Made by a program: the position numbers and the translations under genes
The notes under the pieces: generated by a model
Seen by the model: only the letters and a program-made list of their open reading frames with translations
Told to the model about the DNA's origin: nothing
The model's database searches: none
Origin: Tanypteryx hageni
Taxonomy: Eukaryota; Arthropoda; Insecta; Odonata; Petaluridae
Assembly: GCA_028673005.1 (NCBI GenBank)
Contig: CM054115.1
Coordinates: forward strand, 58,057,407 to 58,121,406
DNA: 64,000 nt
Direction of reading: 5' to 3'
Shown: positions 45,158 through 56,531 of the stretch, piece by piece
Layout of the letters: each line of letters starts with the position of its first letter
How positions within the stretch are numbered: the first letter of the stretch is position 1

Positions 45158-45546
45158 AGTATAAAATAAAAAAATATATAAAACTTTTTTAATTTATACT
45201 CTTTTTTAATAAAGCGCACTGAAAAGTATGAAATAAATTTTTGGGTCCCAGAAAATATCTGGATCTTAAGGAAAACTTTCATTAGATATAATCATGAATC
45301 TCTTTAAAAAAGATGCATGGCATATGTTGATTAAACAGGAATTTTTCAGGGTATTTATAAAGTAGTGAATAATTTAATCAACATATGCCATGCATATTTT
45401 TTAAAGAGATTCGTGATTATATCTAATGAAAATTTTCCGTAAGAACCAGATATTTTCTGGGACACAATAATTTATTTTATACTTTTCAGTGCGCTCTATA
45501 AAAAAGGGTATAAATTAAAAGTTTTTTTATATTTTTATTTTACACT
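45158..45546. mobile_element. Large foldback MITE, two inverted arms of about 178 bp
   Basis: The arms match at roughly 90 percent by eye over their whole length. For example AAAGCGCACTGAAAAGTAT and GCATGGCATATGTTGATTAA in the left arm recur inverted in the right arm. The loop is only about 38 bp. High arm identity means it is young or kept similar by gene conversion. There is no ORF. Transcription would give a long double-stranded hairpin RNA. Confidence 0.9.
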
Positions 45547-45792
45547 CGCCATTGCACATTCTAATGCAGTGAAGGGGTCATTGTCGCCAGTCGTGATTCC
45601 AAGGAAAAGAGACGTGGGAAACGGCATTGGGAAGTGAACACGATCACTCAGAAATCAAGATCTATGCCAATGTATGAACGTATTACATTTTCTTCGGACA
45701 TCATCTCGAATCTCGTATGAAACGTTTTTGAATTTCTGAAAGCTGTATATTTTTCTAGTCTTAGGGATTAACCTGGAAAATTATCTCTCTCC

Positions 45793-45933
45793 GGTAGCCA
45801 TAAAAAGGCTGGGCTGCAGAGCAGCCGTCATCATTGGCGATTCATGGATAGTAAATTCTTTTTGAGAACCGTTGACGGCTGTTATGCAACCATTTAGCCC
45901 GTTGGGTTTTCCTAACGTTTTTATGGCTATCGT
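45793..45933. mobile_element. Small inverted-repeat MITE carrying the AGCCGTC core
   Basis: The left end GGTAGCCATAAAAA is inverted as TTTTTATGGCTATC at the right end. The inside holds GCAGAGCAGCCGTCATCATT and the inverted TTGACGGCTGTTA. Related core copies lie at 18308, 53747 and 59316. Confidence 0.6.
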
Positions 45934-47049
45934 AGAATATTTTGTCAACTTGATTTCAGCCGTAGGTGGACTGCATCAAGAATTCAAAAATTCTTAGAAA
46001 ATGATAAAATCATCCGAAATTAGATATTTAGTTTAAATTAAAATGAAAATGTGAATGAGAAAACTATTTAAATTAAGTAGGCGCATAATCGAGGTGCGAC
46101 GAAGTAATGAACGGGAGGGCAAAGGCATCGTACAAGGTCCATTCCGTCGTGTTTCGCTGGTGTTTTTTTTAAGTTGAGCTCGAGTGGACATGACCTTGGT
46201 AATGGGGAAAACGGCCAAGAATAAAGTGCAATGGAATTCACTGATAGCACGTGGAGTGATTTGCCACCGATGTGACACAATCGATGCTCGACGCCATTTT
46301 TATTTTTATTCCACTTTTCCTCATCGTTTTTCACGTCTATGAGAATCAAATGAGAGTTATAACTATTGCGCGCTTTAAATGCTCCATAAATATTTCATGG
46401 GATGGATTTTACCGCTTTAGAACTCTGGTAACGTGCGTGCATTGCACACAATGGGAAATTAACGTATGAGAACGGTCCGGTGCATGAGATCTATTAATTT
46501 CCTCTCATCGCTGGCGAACCATTATGTGAAGCAAGAACACCTAATGTTCCGCTCGCAATCGGATCTTCCAACTATCTCTGAACTCGTGTTCTCTTCTCCC
46601 TCCCGTAACTCACTTAGTGGTCTATTCAAGTCGCTATTCTACGGGCGCGTTTTCTCAAAGGAATACCGTTGTAAGGGCGCGAGGTCATTTCCGTAGTGGC
46701 TTAACCAAGAAAAGCTCTTTTGTGTTTTTTTTTTCGATTCCATGTTATAACAAAGGGTTCGCGCGGCTTCTCTTCTTGATTCGCGTATTTTTCGTATAAT
46801 ATCTTGCTATTACGCCCTAATTCTCGTAAATTCGTGTTTTTATTCGAGTTTTTATTTTATAATTTTAGTTGTAGAATTTTAGTTGTAGAAAAGGCCTTTA
46901 AATGAAACTCGCAGGCATGATTTAATTTATATTTTTATACGAAGGTTAAATTGTTATTTTTGGCTTTTCCTCCGGAATTTAATTTCATTATGCCCGTTTT
47001 GACTGCGGAGATTTTATTTTTTCTCGAAATTAATGAATATATTAGCTAT
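45934..47049. other. Noncoding stretch, nothing recognised
   Basis: Short ORFs of 60 to 93 codons without domains. No element ends. Confidence 0.4.
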
Positions 47050-47247
47050 CAAATGCACACACTCTCAATCGGTTTGCATATCCACAACAAATTAAATTGC
47101 TCATAAACAGCACTTTATGGCCTTTTACAATGAGCGCAATAACGCAAACAAATACAAACACATACGTCCATGCCCTCGGCAGGATTCGAATCCGCGACCC
47201 TAGCATTGGGAGCTAGACACGCTAACCTCCCTTCTACCAAGGCCGGC
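47050..47247 (-). mobile_element. tRNA-derived SINE, copy B
   Basis: On the minus strand it begins GCCGGCCTTGGTAGAAGGG, keeps the anticodon-arm region (CTAGCTCCCAATGCTAGGG) that copy A lost, then the B box GGATTCGAATCC. The body (TGTAAAAGGCCATAAAGTGC, TTTATGAGCAA) parallels copy A at 23342-23613. The 3' limit (near 47050) is where similarity to copy A fades. No target duplication was found. Copy B is the better preserved head, copy A the better bounded insertion. Confidence 0.75.
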
Positions 47248-48749
47248 ATTGAAATATTCACAGGCCCCGTAACTATATTTAACCTTATTTTTTAAACGAG
47301 GGGTTTTAGAGGAAATATATTGGTAAAATTATTTCAAGGATACTCTTATATGTCTGTATTCATATTCAAGTTTGAGAAAAACGATATTTAATGCAATATT
47401 TAGAAATTTCAATATTTGAAAGCACTTGAGTGTAAGGCTCGTTACCTGCGTGACTTACATAAAATTTTCAGTCGCACCATGATAATATCTTCACACAGGT
47501 ACATTCGATTGTAGAGATATTACTTGAAAAGTCACTTGCTAGGTTACTCTTCTGAGGTACGTTTTTCTGCATTGCCTTCTACAGCGTCACATTTCCAACG
47601 AGGGCACTGGACCTTTGCAGTACTCCGGGAAGGGAAGGATTGCTTAAGGTCTTTCCGAAGAGAAAGCACCGTTTAAGTGAGCGTGTTGGCGCAGAATTTT
47701 TGGGGTTTTCATGAAAGATTAAACGGGCCGATTTTTGATCCTCGATTGCTTATCCATCTCCCATCGACGACTTCAATAGATGCTATCCTCTAATGAATTA
47801 GAAAAGTAATTTTACGCCCAGTTTTATCTGTATTCATCAAGTTGGAATAGAAAATAATTGCATGGAATGAGAAATTATCAAATTAGACTCTCCAAATTAG
47901 GTTGGCACATTTTCAGCTGGCGTTCAAATATGACATAAGGGTGGTTTCCGGGTTGCTGCCGTGTAGATCCATTTCGCTGTCAACATCACGCCGTGGAAGC
48001 CTTCGAACCGGCGTTCAAATATGATATCTATCAAGTTTTGGGCATGACGTATTTCTCCGGTATGATAGTAACAAAATGTATTTGGAGCGAGCGTAAATAG
48101 AACACAATTCTTCATATTTCAATCTTTCTTTGATACATAAATATTAATGTATACTAAACGAAAATCAATTTTTCTGCAGCTATCGATACAGAAGGGTTCT
48201 GCGCGAATATGTGTTAGGTTGAAAGTGTGTAAGGTAAAACAACGATAATAATACGAGCGCCAAACCGCCCCTTCAGTCTTCGCATCCATTGAAATAGAAC
48301 ACACCCGGGCTCAATTCATGCGATCAGCTGAACTCGATTCGCCTTCAAATGCTTGCGCCCCACGCGATGAGTATGCATACACACGTTGGCCCGATACCGC
48401 GTCTAATGCAATACTCAGCGAAACGCGCGACTTCGATACGAAAAATACCTGCTTCGTGACAATGCTGCCTATTGGCGAACGCGGGAAACTGTTATGTAGC
48501 GGGTGCCATTTTGCGCATTCGCATTTTCGTCCAACGTGACCTAAATTACCAGCGCCTTTGGATCGCAATCGGCGACATCTACCAAGACCTCAGCTAGAAG
48601 CAGTTGCCTGTTTGCCTGTATTCCGACTCCCTCGAGTCAACTTTTGCTTGCATTACTACGATGCCTTCGATTGCGCAGTCTTGACCTTGGTCTAGTGACG
48701 GTTTTCCGAAACGTTTTAGTCTGCGTTACGCATAAATCGACTTCTCCCA

Positions 48750-48752
<3 letters not shown>
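47248..48752. other. Noncoding stretch, nothing recognised
   Basis: AACCGGCGTTCAAATATGA at about 48006 and a partial echo (CTGGCGTTCAAATATGACAT) at 47918 make a small direct repeat. Otherwise no supported feature. Confidence 0.35.

Positions 48753-48829
<77 letters not shown>
48753..48829. repeat. (AT)n microsatellite, about 77 bp
   Basis: Perfect alternating AT directly abutting the terminal inverted repeat of the next element. Confidence 0.95.
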
Positions 48830-48833
<4 letters not shown>

Positions 48834-49430
48834 ACGGTAAAGGTACGTAATCGGGAAATGTGTAAATTTACCACCAAGTTCGGTAAATGTAAGTTTAAGT
48901 TTCCAGAAATACGTATCATCCGTACATTTCCCGGTAAATGTGTACTTTTACCGATGCGCCTTGGTAAATGTGGAAATAAATAAGAATGAGAAATGCTACA
49001 CTTTAATAAACGTTAATTTATAGCAAAAATCATCGAGGGTTCGGCTCCACTGATATATATTAAGATGAACGCTACTCAACCCGAGGGGGGGACACAGTGA
49101 ACGTGAGGAGGAACCAAAAACACTTCGACTAACCTACCCAACCCGGTGGGGCCGAGTAAAATATGCCTTCATGTTCAAATTTAGTTTAGTTGTGCACATT
49201 TACCCGACAACGCACATTTACCGTACTTCTACACTGCAACAGATGTTCGCGACGCCGCCAAGTTGTGGCCTGTGTTGCGACGTGTATCTACATTTATCAC
49301 TGTCTCTAGGTATATGTGTACATTTCCCCAATCCAATCGTTAAAAATATGTTATACCGAACTTGGTAGTAAATGTGCACATTAACCGGGAAATGTACAAA
49401 TTTACCGGACTACGCACATTTACCGTGACA
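48830..49430. mobile_element. 601-bp inverted-repeat element rich in GGTAAATG motifs, class unknown
   Basis: The left end TGTTACGGTAAAGGTACG and the right end read inward, TGTCACGGTAAATGTGCG, agree at about 35 of 44 bases. TATA lies outside each end (left within the (AT)n tract). The motif GGTAAATG or its complement CATTTACC, with close variants such as GGGAAATGTGTA, occurs about ten times, in both orientations, mostly in the outer thirds. The middle (about 48985-49165) lacks it and has CCGAGGGGGGGACACAG. No ORF above 65 codons. I do not recognise the superfamily. The motif clusters look like subterminal transposase-binding sites. Confidence 0.7.
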
Positions 49431-49650
49431 TATAGAAGTAGTAGCTCATTAATCATCGGATGAGTAAACATGACTTTATAACACACTGCAGATAAATGAA
49501 AAGAATCTATTTAATAATTCATTGTACTTTTATTCGTGTCAACTGAAAATTTCTGGGCCCACCTGCGATATTTTTGGGCACATTGTAGGCGCAATGTATA
49601 GAAAAAACTTTTTTGCTGGTCTGACATTAAAGAAACCTATCCACAGTGCC

Positions 49651-49721
49651 CTGTTTTTTCGATTTGACTTGCAAAGTCTAACATAAGCAGTAGAATTGAA
49701 TGTATTCCCGCCCTGACCTCC
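49651..49721 (+). repeat. Direct repeat, copy 1 (about 70 bp)
   Basis: CTGTTTTTTCGATTTGACTT then AGTCTAACATAAGCAGTAGA and TGAATGTATTCCCGCC. The same order recurs at 50409-50478 with about 80 percent identity by eye. Confidence 0.65.
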
Positions 49722-50408
49722 TTTTCCACAGCCTTTATATACATCTTTCTTCTTTATCTCTTTCGGAGATTATTACAAGGTTTTATTACTTTCTCCGTAC
49801 GCAGTAGGTGTAGAGAAAGTATAATTTTCGTGAAAAAATAGAATTGGAGATTTCAACAGAAATACAATTTTAAGGTCCCCCGAATATGTTTTCACAATTT
49901 TCTACATGTTGTCATGTGATAGGAATTTTGTGACCGCTGTAACTGAAAAACTAATAACCGAATCAGCACAAAACTTTATATTTAAGATTTTTATTAGAAA
50001 TTCAAGGTCTGATTAGACTTTCACTACAATTAGTTAAACGGAAGTGGAAATTTACTCTTGCCATTTTTCCTTTTATGCCAAATATATCCTTTAGAGCTTC
50101 ATTATTGTAAATATTGTCAGTATCAAAGTTAAGGACAATATAATTTTCTACGAGTTTTGTTTAAAACATCATATCATAGAACGGATTGTTTCAGAGATAT
50201 TTCGATAATCCGTCTCGTTTTATGTTCAGTGAATTGCATGTCGCTAGGTGACGGCTTTTGTTTCCGTTGCTATGATAAAATTTTGATAACGACGCCAGCG
50301 CTGTCAGCGGTAATTTTAATCGCGAATGTTTTGCGCAATAATTTGACGTCATTTGTAGGATGCTTATCAAAATTTTATCCATACCAAAAAATAGGAATTT
50401 TGTTTACC
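49722..50408. other. Segment between two direct repeats
   Basis: Contains TTTATTACTTTCTCCGTACG then AGAGAAAGTATAATTTTCG and ACTGAAAAACTAATAACCGA, wording familiar from dispersed arthropod repeats. No ORF or boundary. Confidence 0.35.
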
Positions 50409-50478
50409 TGTGGTTTTTTCGTTGTGAAAGCAAGTCTAACGTGAGCAGTAAAATGAATGTATCCCCGTCCAGAGCTCC
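50409..50478 (+). repeat. Direct repeat, copy 2 (about 70 bp)
   Basis: CTGTGGTTTTTTCG then AAGTCTAACGTGAGCAGTAA and TGAATGTATCCCCGTCC, matching 49651-49721. Confidence 0.65.
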
Positions 50479-51024
50479 CCTTTCGAGGAAATCGGGTGCA
50501 TGTGTCATGTTGGAGAAGGCCTGCATCGCAATCATTTAAATCTCGTTTCAGCGCGAAGGCCATTCGCAATGAGAAGTGTGCACCGCGGACCGAGAAGTAG
50601 GTATTTCGGGAACACTTGCGTTAAACGTCTGCAACCCGAACATAAGTCAGACGTGCGTTTACTTCGTACACATCCCCTTTCACGTTCCGAAGCTCATTCT
50701 CCGCACTCACTCACGGTTCGCAGATACAACATTTCAGCGACTGTGATTTTTTTACGTTATTTTAATATATTAGTTTCATTCGAAGCAAAGGCGTTCCCTG
50801 CTAGTTTTTTTCGTTTACTACAGGATTTTGTTCCAATGCGTCGTAATTGTAGATTATGCGTACGCCGATGTTATTTACTGAAAACTTCTCCCAAAAAATA
50901 AAAATGTTAGTATATTTTGCTATTACTCTGTTGAATTGCCTACTTTTGACATGGATCTTATTTATTAAAAAATTTCCTAGGAATAATGAATCAGTAATTA
51001 CAACACACCAACAGTTAATATATA
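50479..51024. other. Noncoding stretch, nothing recognised
   Basis: A 133-codon plus-strand frame (50500-50901) has no recognisable motif and I treat it as chance. Confidence 0.4.
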
Positions 51025-51032
51025 TTCTAGAC

Positions 51033-52984
51033 CAGGGCTCGGCAACCTATGGCACGCGAAGAGATTTTACATGGCACGATATTTCAAAGAAAATTTTAAA
51101 ACATTATGTATTTTTAAAAGAATTTTACTTTTATTGTAAATTTATTTCGTATTATAGTGATAAAGCATTATATTCAGACTGCCTTATCTATATTATAAAT
51201 AGCTGCTTCTTACGGAGGAGGATATATATATATATGATATGAAACCTAAGGTACTTATGTCACGGACCTGAAATTTGGCAGGATGATAGATTATTAGGTA
51301 GAACCAACCAGAAAAATCGAAAATTCCATTTATTTTTTATTTTTAATGTGGTATTTTTGACCCCAATGTTCCATTTCGATACTCCATAAGAAAAACATGG
51401 AAATCTGTGTATTTTCGTAAATTTGCATTTTTAAATTAGTTATAATTCAGATAGAAACTCGGGACGAAAACAGTGCTATAGCTAAAAGAATGAAGTTTTT
51501 TATTTTTGAAGACTAAATTCAAATCGATGCCGAATTGATGAAGAAATGTTTTTTAATCGGAAAAAAGCAGATGCTCAACAAGAAAGAACTTCAGCTACCA
51601 TTGCAACCAGGACAATGCTTTTCAATGGGGAATGGCAATCCGTATTATAATAGCATCGCTTTAATGCTTCTTAATAGGGAAATTCCTATTATCCCATTGA
51701 TTTCAATCAAAGACGAACACATATGATTACGTCATAATTTTAAAACGCAATATACTTTATTAAATAAAAGAACGTTACTCCTTTTAATTATGGGGGATGA
51801 TGAACTGTATATAATAATAGCTTTAATTTAGTGCTTCTAAAGAGAATCAGTGGATTATATTATAATGCAATTGATTTAAAATTAGGGCATGAACTTATAA
51901 CGACATCAAAATCCAAAAACAGGAAATATTAGAGAAAAATCGGTCATAAGTTAACATGGGGGAAAGGAATTCCAATGTGTAGACCAATCTAAAAGGAATA
52001 CGAAGCTGAAGTTGTGCACGATAATAGGATTTTGCTCACCACCAATTAGAAAAATCGAAAATTTCAAAATTGTTAATTTTTAGGGGTTGTTTTTACCCCA
52101 TTTGTACATTAAAGTTTATTAATGTTTATCACGGAAACTATAAATCGTAGCTACGAGATTTTGCAAACATTTTGTAGTCAATTCTATATAGAAAAAATAT
52201 CTTTAAAATTTTCAACAATGTGGTCTCTAAAAATTCGCAATTGTTTAAACAATTTTTGAGGAATTATTTATTTCCAAATGTGCTACAGAGCTGAAATTTT
52301 TCTTAAAGGTAGAATTTGTAAAAAAAAGCGAAATAGGATGTATAGAAATTTTTATATTTTAATTTGTTTGGCTGTTAAAAATTTATTAAATTTAAACAAA
52401 TAGGTCAATGTTTGTGTATAACGGGGCGAGCTACGGAACTGAAATTTTAAAGTTATTTAGAGCTTACTGTTAGTGTAAATGCACAAATAAATATTTGAAT
52501 ATCTCCATGAAGTTGTTATTGCGGCCGTTAACAATATTTAAAATTTAAACAATTAGATAAATATTATTTCACTTGTAGATGTGCTATAACTTTAAAATTT
52601 GGCACAATGGAAAATGTATAATATTTTTAAAATTGAAAATTTTAGGTAATGTTTTACTCCAATATTTTTTCCACAAGGAAAGAACAAAGATTGGTGCAGA
52701 GGCGAAATATTTTGAATAAAAAAAATATTTCTAATAATGAAATATCTCTCTGAAAAATTAATGTTTTTCAAGGTGAGATGAAATGCTTGCAGAATGCAAG
52801 CACCTTCTACTAGTATAATAAGTTTTCGTAAGCTTTCATCATAGTCATTTTGCCTTTCGGCAGATTTTTGTCTCGCCCAATCCACTTTACGGGCACAATA
52901 AATTTAATTGTGGCACGCGCGGAAGGTCACAGACCATGGATATTGATAAGGAGCGGCACACAACAGAAAAACGTTGCCGACCCG
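51033..52984. mobile_element. hAT-type MITE interrupted by a Helitron (1952 bp in total)
   Basis: The left end CAGGGCTCGGCAACC runs on to ATGGCACGCGAAGAG. The right end read inward is CGGGTCGGCAACG, then GTGTGCCGCTCC. Target octamers are TTCTAGAC (51025-51032) and TTCTACAC (52985-52992), 7 of 8 identical. Subtracting the nested Helitron (1627 bp) leaves 325 bp, the usual size of hAT MITEs in this window. Confidence 0.85.
51187..52813 (+). mobile_element. Nonautonomous Helitron, 1627 bp, nested in a hAT MITE
   Basis: The left end is TCTATATTATAAATAGC preceded by A, and the right end is CTAG followed by T. This matches insertion between A and T without target duplication, as Helitrons do. Seven bases before CTAG is a perfect 7-bp-stem hairpin, TGCTTGC-AGAAT-GCAAGCA (52784-52802). 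The inside is AT-rich and has repeated ctgaaattt and agaaaaatcgaaaat(t) phrases (for example 51311 and 52047) suggesting degenerate internal tandem units. No Rep/helicase frame is present. The restored empty site reads gccttA-Tataataag. Confidence 0.78.
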
Positions 52985-52992
52985 TTCTACAC

Positions 52993-53699
52993 CTTTACTT
53001 GGAATTTTTAATGTTTAGTTATCGTTGTGGCCAAGTTCGAATTGCTTGCTATGCTTTGGAAGGAAGCGCACTTGCTCGGAAAGTAAAGCGTTAACTACGG
53101 CAATTTGCGAAATCCAGAAGTAATTTCGGGGCGATAACTCCGTCGTGAATATTCCGAGGCCGTCCACTGAAATACGATTCCCTTACTTTCGATCAAAATG
53201 GAAAGAGTTTACGACAGCAAGGTAGCACTTTCAACTGGATTGTAGCCAATGCAGGATGTGCGCGTGTTCGCATACATACAAATGGTCTTCGTTTGACCTC
53301 CTAACGCTTGTTTTTGACGAATTTCCAACTCCAGATAATATCCGACTCTTCGCGATTTTTTCGCCCACTCCCGTCGTTTAATTTTTTTGCGCGCACGTCC
53401 TTTAAAGATATTACAATTGGAATGAATCTCGTTTGAAATGAGCATTGGGTTGAACGAGAACTAGATTTTTGTTTTCGAAGGACGGTATAGAAGTGTACGT
53501 ATACGTTTATCATCCACTTCGAGTTAAATCGCAAGTTGTTTATTTTGGTTTTTTATTAGCACTTTTTCTTAAAAGAAAACGTGCTTATATGGTCACTACC
53601 TCTCTCTCTCTCTGTCGGTCTTTGGACAATCAACTTTTTTGTTTTAAGAGATATTTGAAAATTTCTTATTGAATTTTTTTCTAACAATTAATAATCACC
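52993..53699. other. Noncoding stretch, nothing recognised
   Basis: Two overlapping basic minus-strand frames of 77 and 78 codons have no domain. A short (CT)n lies at 53602. Confidence 0.4.
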
Positions 53700-53895
53700 A
53701 TAATTCCGGTAGCCACAAAAGCATCGGGAGGCTCATGATTCACTTTCGGCTACAGAGTAGCCGTTTTTGGTGTCAGTTCTAAATAATAAAGAATTTCAAT
53801 GTCAACGATACGTCAATCTCCGCTAAGTACGGTTGATTTGCATCCGTTATTAGCACTTGGTTTTCGCAATCGTTTGGTTGCTTTTGGAATTAACC
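53700..53895. repeat. Decayed copy of the AGCCGTC-core repeat family
   Basis: TCCGGTAGCCACAAAAGC matches the left end of the MITE at 45793 (TCCGGTAGCCATAAAAAG), and CTACAGAGTAGCCGT matches its inner core. TAATTCC near the left and GGAATTA near the right may be terminal. Boundaries are approximate. Confidence 0.5.
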
Positions 53896-54033
53896 TCATC
53901 ATCAATTCGAGTGCAACCATAAGAGAATATCGGTAATGCAGTTGTTTCTTCTTAAGCCGGAATTTGTTTTTGCAAATTGAAAGCGATGCAAAATGCGTTA
54001 CTAGTGAACATACTTATTATATGTGTTGGTATA

Positions 54034-55250
54034 TATACAAGGTGTACACAAATTATCTTTACGACTTTAATCTGAAATGCAAAAATACAGAAACGATCTA
54101 CACAGACAGGGTTTGCGCCATCTATGAGAGAAACTTATAAAGTTTAAGTAAAACTTGAAACGCATTCAACATGGCCAATATTAGTAACTCTTAGAATGTC
54201 TAACCTATCTAGAGTTCATTCCATGTGCGGTGCAACATTCCAACATCAGCAGTGTTAATTGCAATTCTGGTATTGAAATCCTTGATGGGCCACAGGAGTT
54301 TTGTGTTCGCAGTCTAGTACATATCCCCATAGAAAAGGTCACAGTGTGATGTCTGGTGACCTGGCCGGCCAAGAGATGCTTCCGCGACGGCCACGCCACC
54401 GATTCGGGAATTGCAGGTTAAGGGAGCCATGCACAAGCAAGCTCCAGTGAGGTGGTGCGCCATCTTGTTGCAGAAACACATTAGGCTGCAGTTCCTCTGT
54501 GGATAGACGTATCGCTGAAGCATATCCAGATAATTTACGGATGTCACTGTTTTCTCCACAGATCGTGTAACAGCGCACACCGAACATTCACTTTTGGACT
54601 GTCTCTAATGTGTTCCTGCACAGCGTGAGGATTTTCTGATCCCCAAATTCTTACGTTTTGTTTGTTAGCCTTCCCAGAGACGTCAAAGGTAGCTTCGTCT
54701 GAGAACATTTTTTACTTGAAGAAATCGTTGTCATTTTCCAGTAGCTCGAACATAGAACTTGCAAATTTCGCCCTGGATGGGCTGTCATCTGGCATGATAG
54801 CATGCTGCAGTTGCAACTTGTATGCATGTAGGCGTAAACGTTTACGCAACGCCTTATGCACTGTTGACTGTGGCATTTGTAGTTGACGGGTTGCGACTCT
54901 TACGGACTGCGGACATACGCTTGCCGTACACGTTCCACATTTTCATCTTATACACGCGGACGACCTACTACTTTCCTATGAATAAGACTTCCCGTGTCCG
55001 AAAACTTTTCATACCAAGCACGTATCGATGGCCTTGAAGGTGGCAGCCTATGATACGTTGTTCGGAAGTTTCTTTTGATCTGCATATCCAATTTTGTTAT
55101 GATAACCAACTTCCGCACTGCGCCTCCTGTGACGACGTCACCACGACTGACGTTCAGATGTAGACACATTGTCATCTCTTTATATATTCCGTGAGGGAAT
55201 TTAATTTGCGCGAATGGGATGCTGACGTAACTTGGTGTTTTGTTTTTTTG
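54034..55250 (-). pseudogene. Broken DUF4817-type Tc1/mariner-superfamily transposase
   Basis: A DNA transposase of the IS630/Tc1/mariner type would cut and paste its own element. On the minus strand the helix-turn-helix part lies at about 54955-55090 (LPPSRPSIRAWYEKFSDTGS, then GRPRV), typical of proteins carrying DUF4817. A middle segment around 54600-54708 has MFSDEATFDVSGK, holding the first conserved acidic site of this part. Near 54470 QQDGAPPHW holds the next, then RWRGR and WPARSPDIT. Three reading frames are needed to follow it, so there are at least three frameshifts, and the copy is dead. The low-coordinate end TACAAGGTGTACACAAATT looks like an element terminus; no matching inverted terminus was found beyond 55250, so the 5' side is probably truncated or eroded. 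Confidence 0.8.
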
Positions 55251-55375
55251 CAATTTGAATCATCAATTTTTAACAACATCTTCATTCTATTATAGCTAAA
55301 ATAAATAATTAAAAGAATAAATATTAGATTCTGGATCAGTACGACTAGGTATTCTCCAATCCACGCTATCTTGTT

Positions 55376-56193
55376 AGGCTGGTTTCCAAAAGAAACAGTC
55401 TTATGAAATGGTCCTGTCTGTGTGTGTGTGTCTCCTACTAGCAACTTTCGAACCAATGGACCGATTTTCATGAAACTTGATATGAGGCCCGTGCTACCAG
55501 GGCCCACCTCCGGGGCATTTTTTATTTGGCAAAGATTAAAGTTCCAATTAAAGTTTGATTCCAGGAACGTTTTTATCCTATTAATTTTACACAGGAAATC
55601 TCAAATCCATAGTGCAGAGATGTTTTCTTTAATACATTAAAATATCTTAAAATTGTGATATCGGAGCAAGGTTTTTAGTGTTGTAAGGGGAAAAGAATGT
55701 AGATTCTAATTCTTATCACCGAATTTTGATAATGGATCGTATTTTCTTGAATTTCTACTAAAACATAGCGTTTTTTTTTCGTTTTAAATCGCATTTTATC
55801 GGATCGTTGGCATGGAGACGATTAATACCGAACTTGGCATGAGCATAGACGAGTGAATAAATGGATTATATTCTTTTCCGCTTAACTACTCCTCAGCAAC
55901 GGACAGTTGATCCATACATATTATCGTATAAACAGTAACATTTATTAAATTCGTTTATTTTAAAAAATAAATGCAAAATATAATGTCAGAAAGAAATTTT
56001 GACATTGTTTTTGTATTTTAAACCTGATAATGCTCTATTAATTTGTTTTGCTATTTTTCCCTATCGGTGATAAACTATGAACTACAGGTGGTATTTATGG
56101 TATGAGAATTCCTTGGAATGAATAACACATACTGAAGCATTTCTTATCAATATAAGTAATCAATTAGGGACGTCATCTTTGGGAAACCAGCCT
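55376..56193. mobile_element. Element with GGCTGGTTTCC inverted ends; holds copy 2 of the 43-kb repeat
   Basis: The left end AGGCTGGTTTCCAAAAGA is mirrored at the right end (TCTTTGGGAAACCAGCCT). Inside, 55415-55865 is homologous to 43016-43539 in the same order of motifs (gtctgtgtgtgtg run, GATTTTCATGAAACTTGA, GATTCCAGGAACG, ATTAAAATATCTTAAAATTG). No transposase frame. No clear target duplication, so the superfamily is open. Confidence 0.6.
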
Positions 56194-56476
56194 GCATTAG
56201 TCCTGGTTTGGACTTATTGTTTTTGAATATGCAAACTTCTAAGGCGCAGATTTTCAGAATAAAAATAATTTAATAAATATTAATTTTATAAATAATATAA
56301 GTTATTTGATTATCAAGATATCAGCTTATCTTCGAAGTTAGTCTTTAAGTTATTAGTGTGTCTTAATGGGATAGTTTATTGTCCAATGAACTTGATTGAG
56401 ATGTCGAAAGAAGTTAACTTTTTCGACTTAAAAAAGGTAAGATGAAGGTGAGCTTCTACGGCACAAGTAAACAGTC

Positions 56477-56531
56477 AAGTAAAAATAAATAAAATAAATA
56501 AATAAAATAAATAAATAAAATAAATAAAAAT
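56477..56531. repeat. (AAATAAAT)n-like microsatellite
   Basis: AAATAAATAAAATAAATAAA units in tandem, about 55 bp. Confidence 0.9.

Noticed and set aside
50500..50901. 133-codon frame as a gene
   Set aside because: No motif. It spans a GC-moderate region where chance frames are common.
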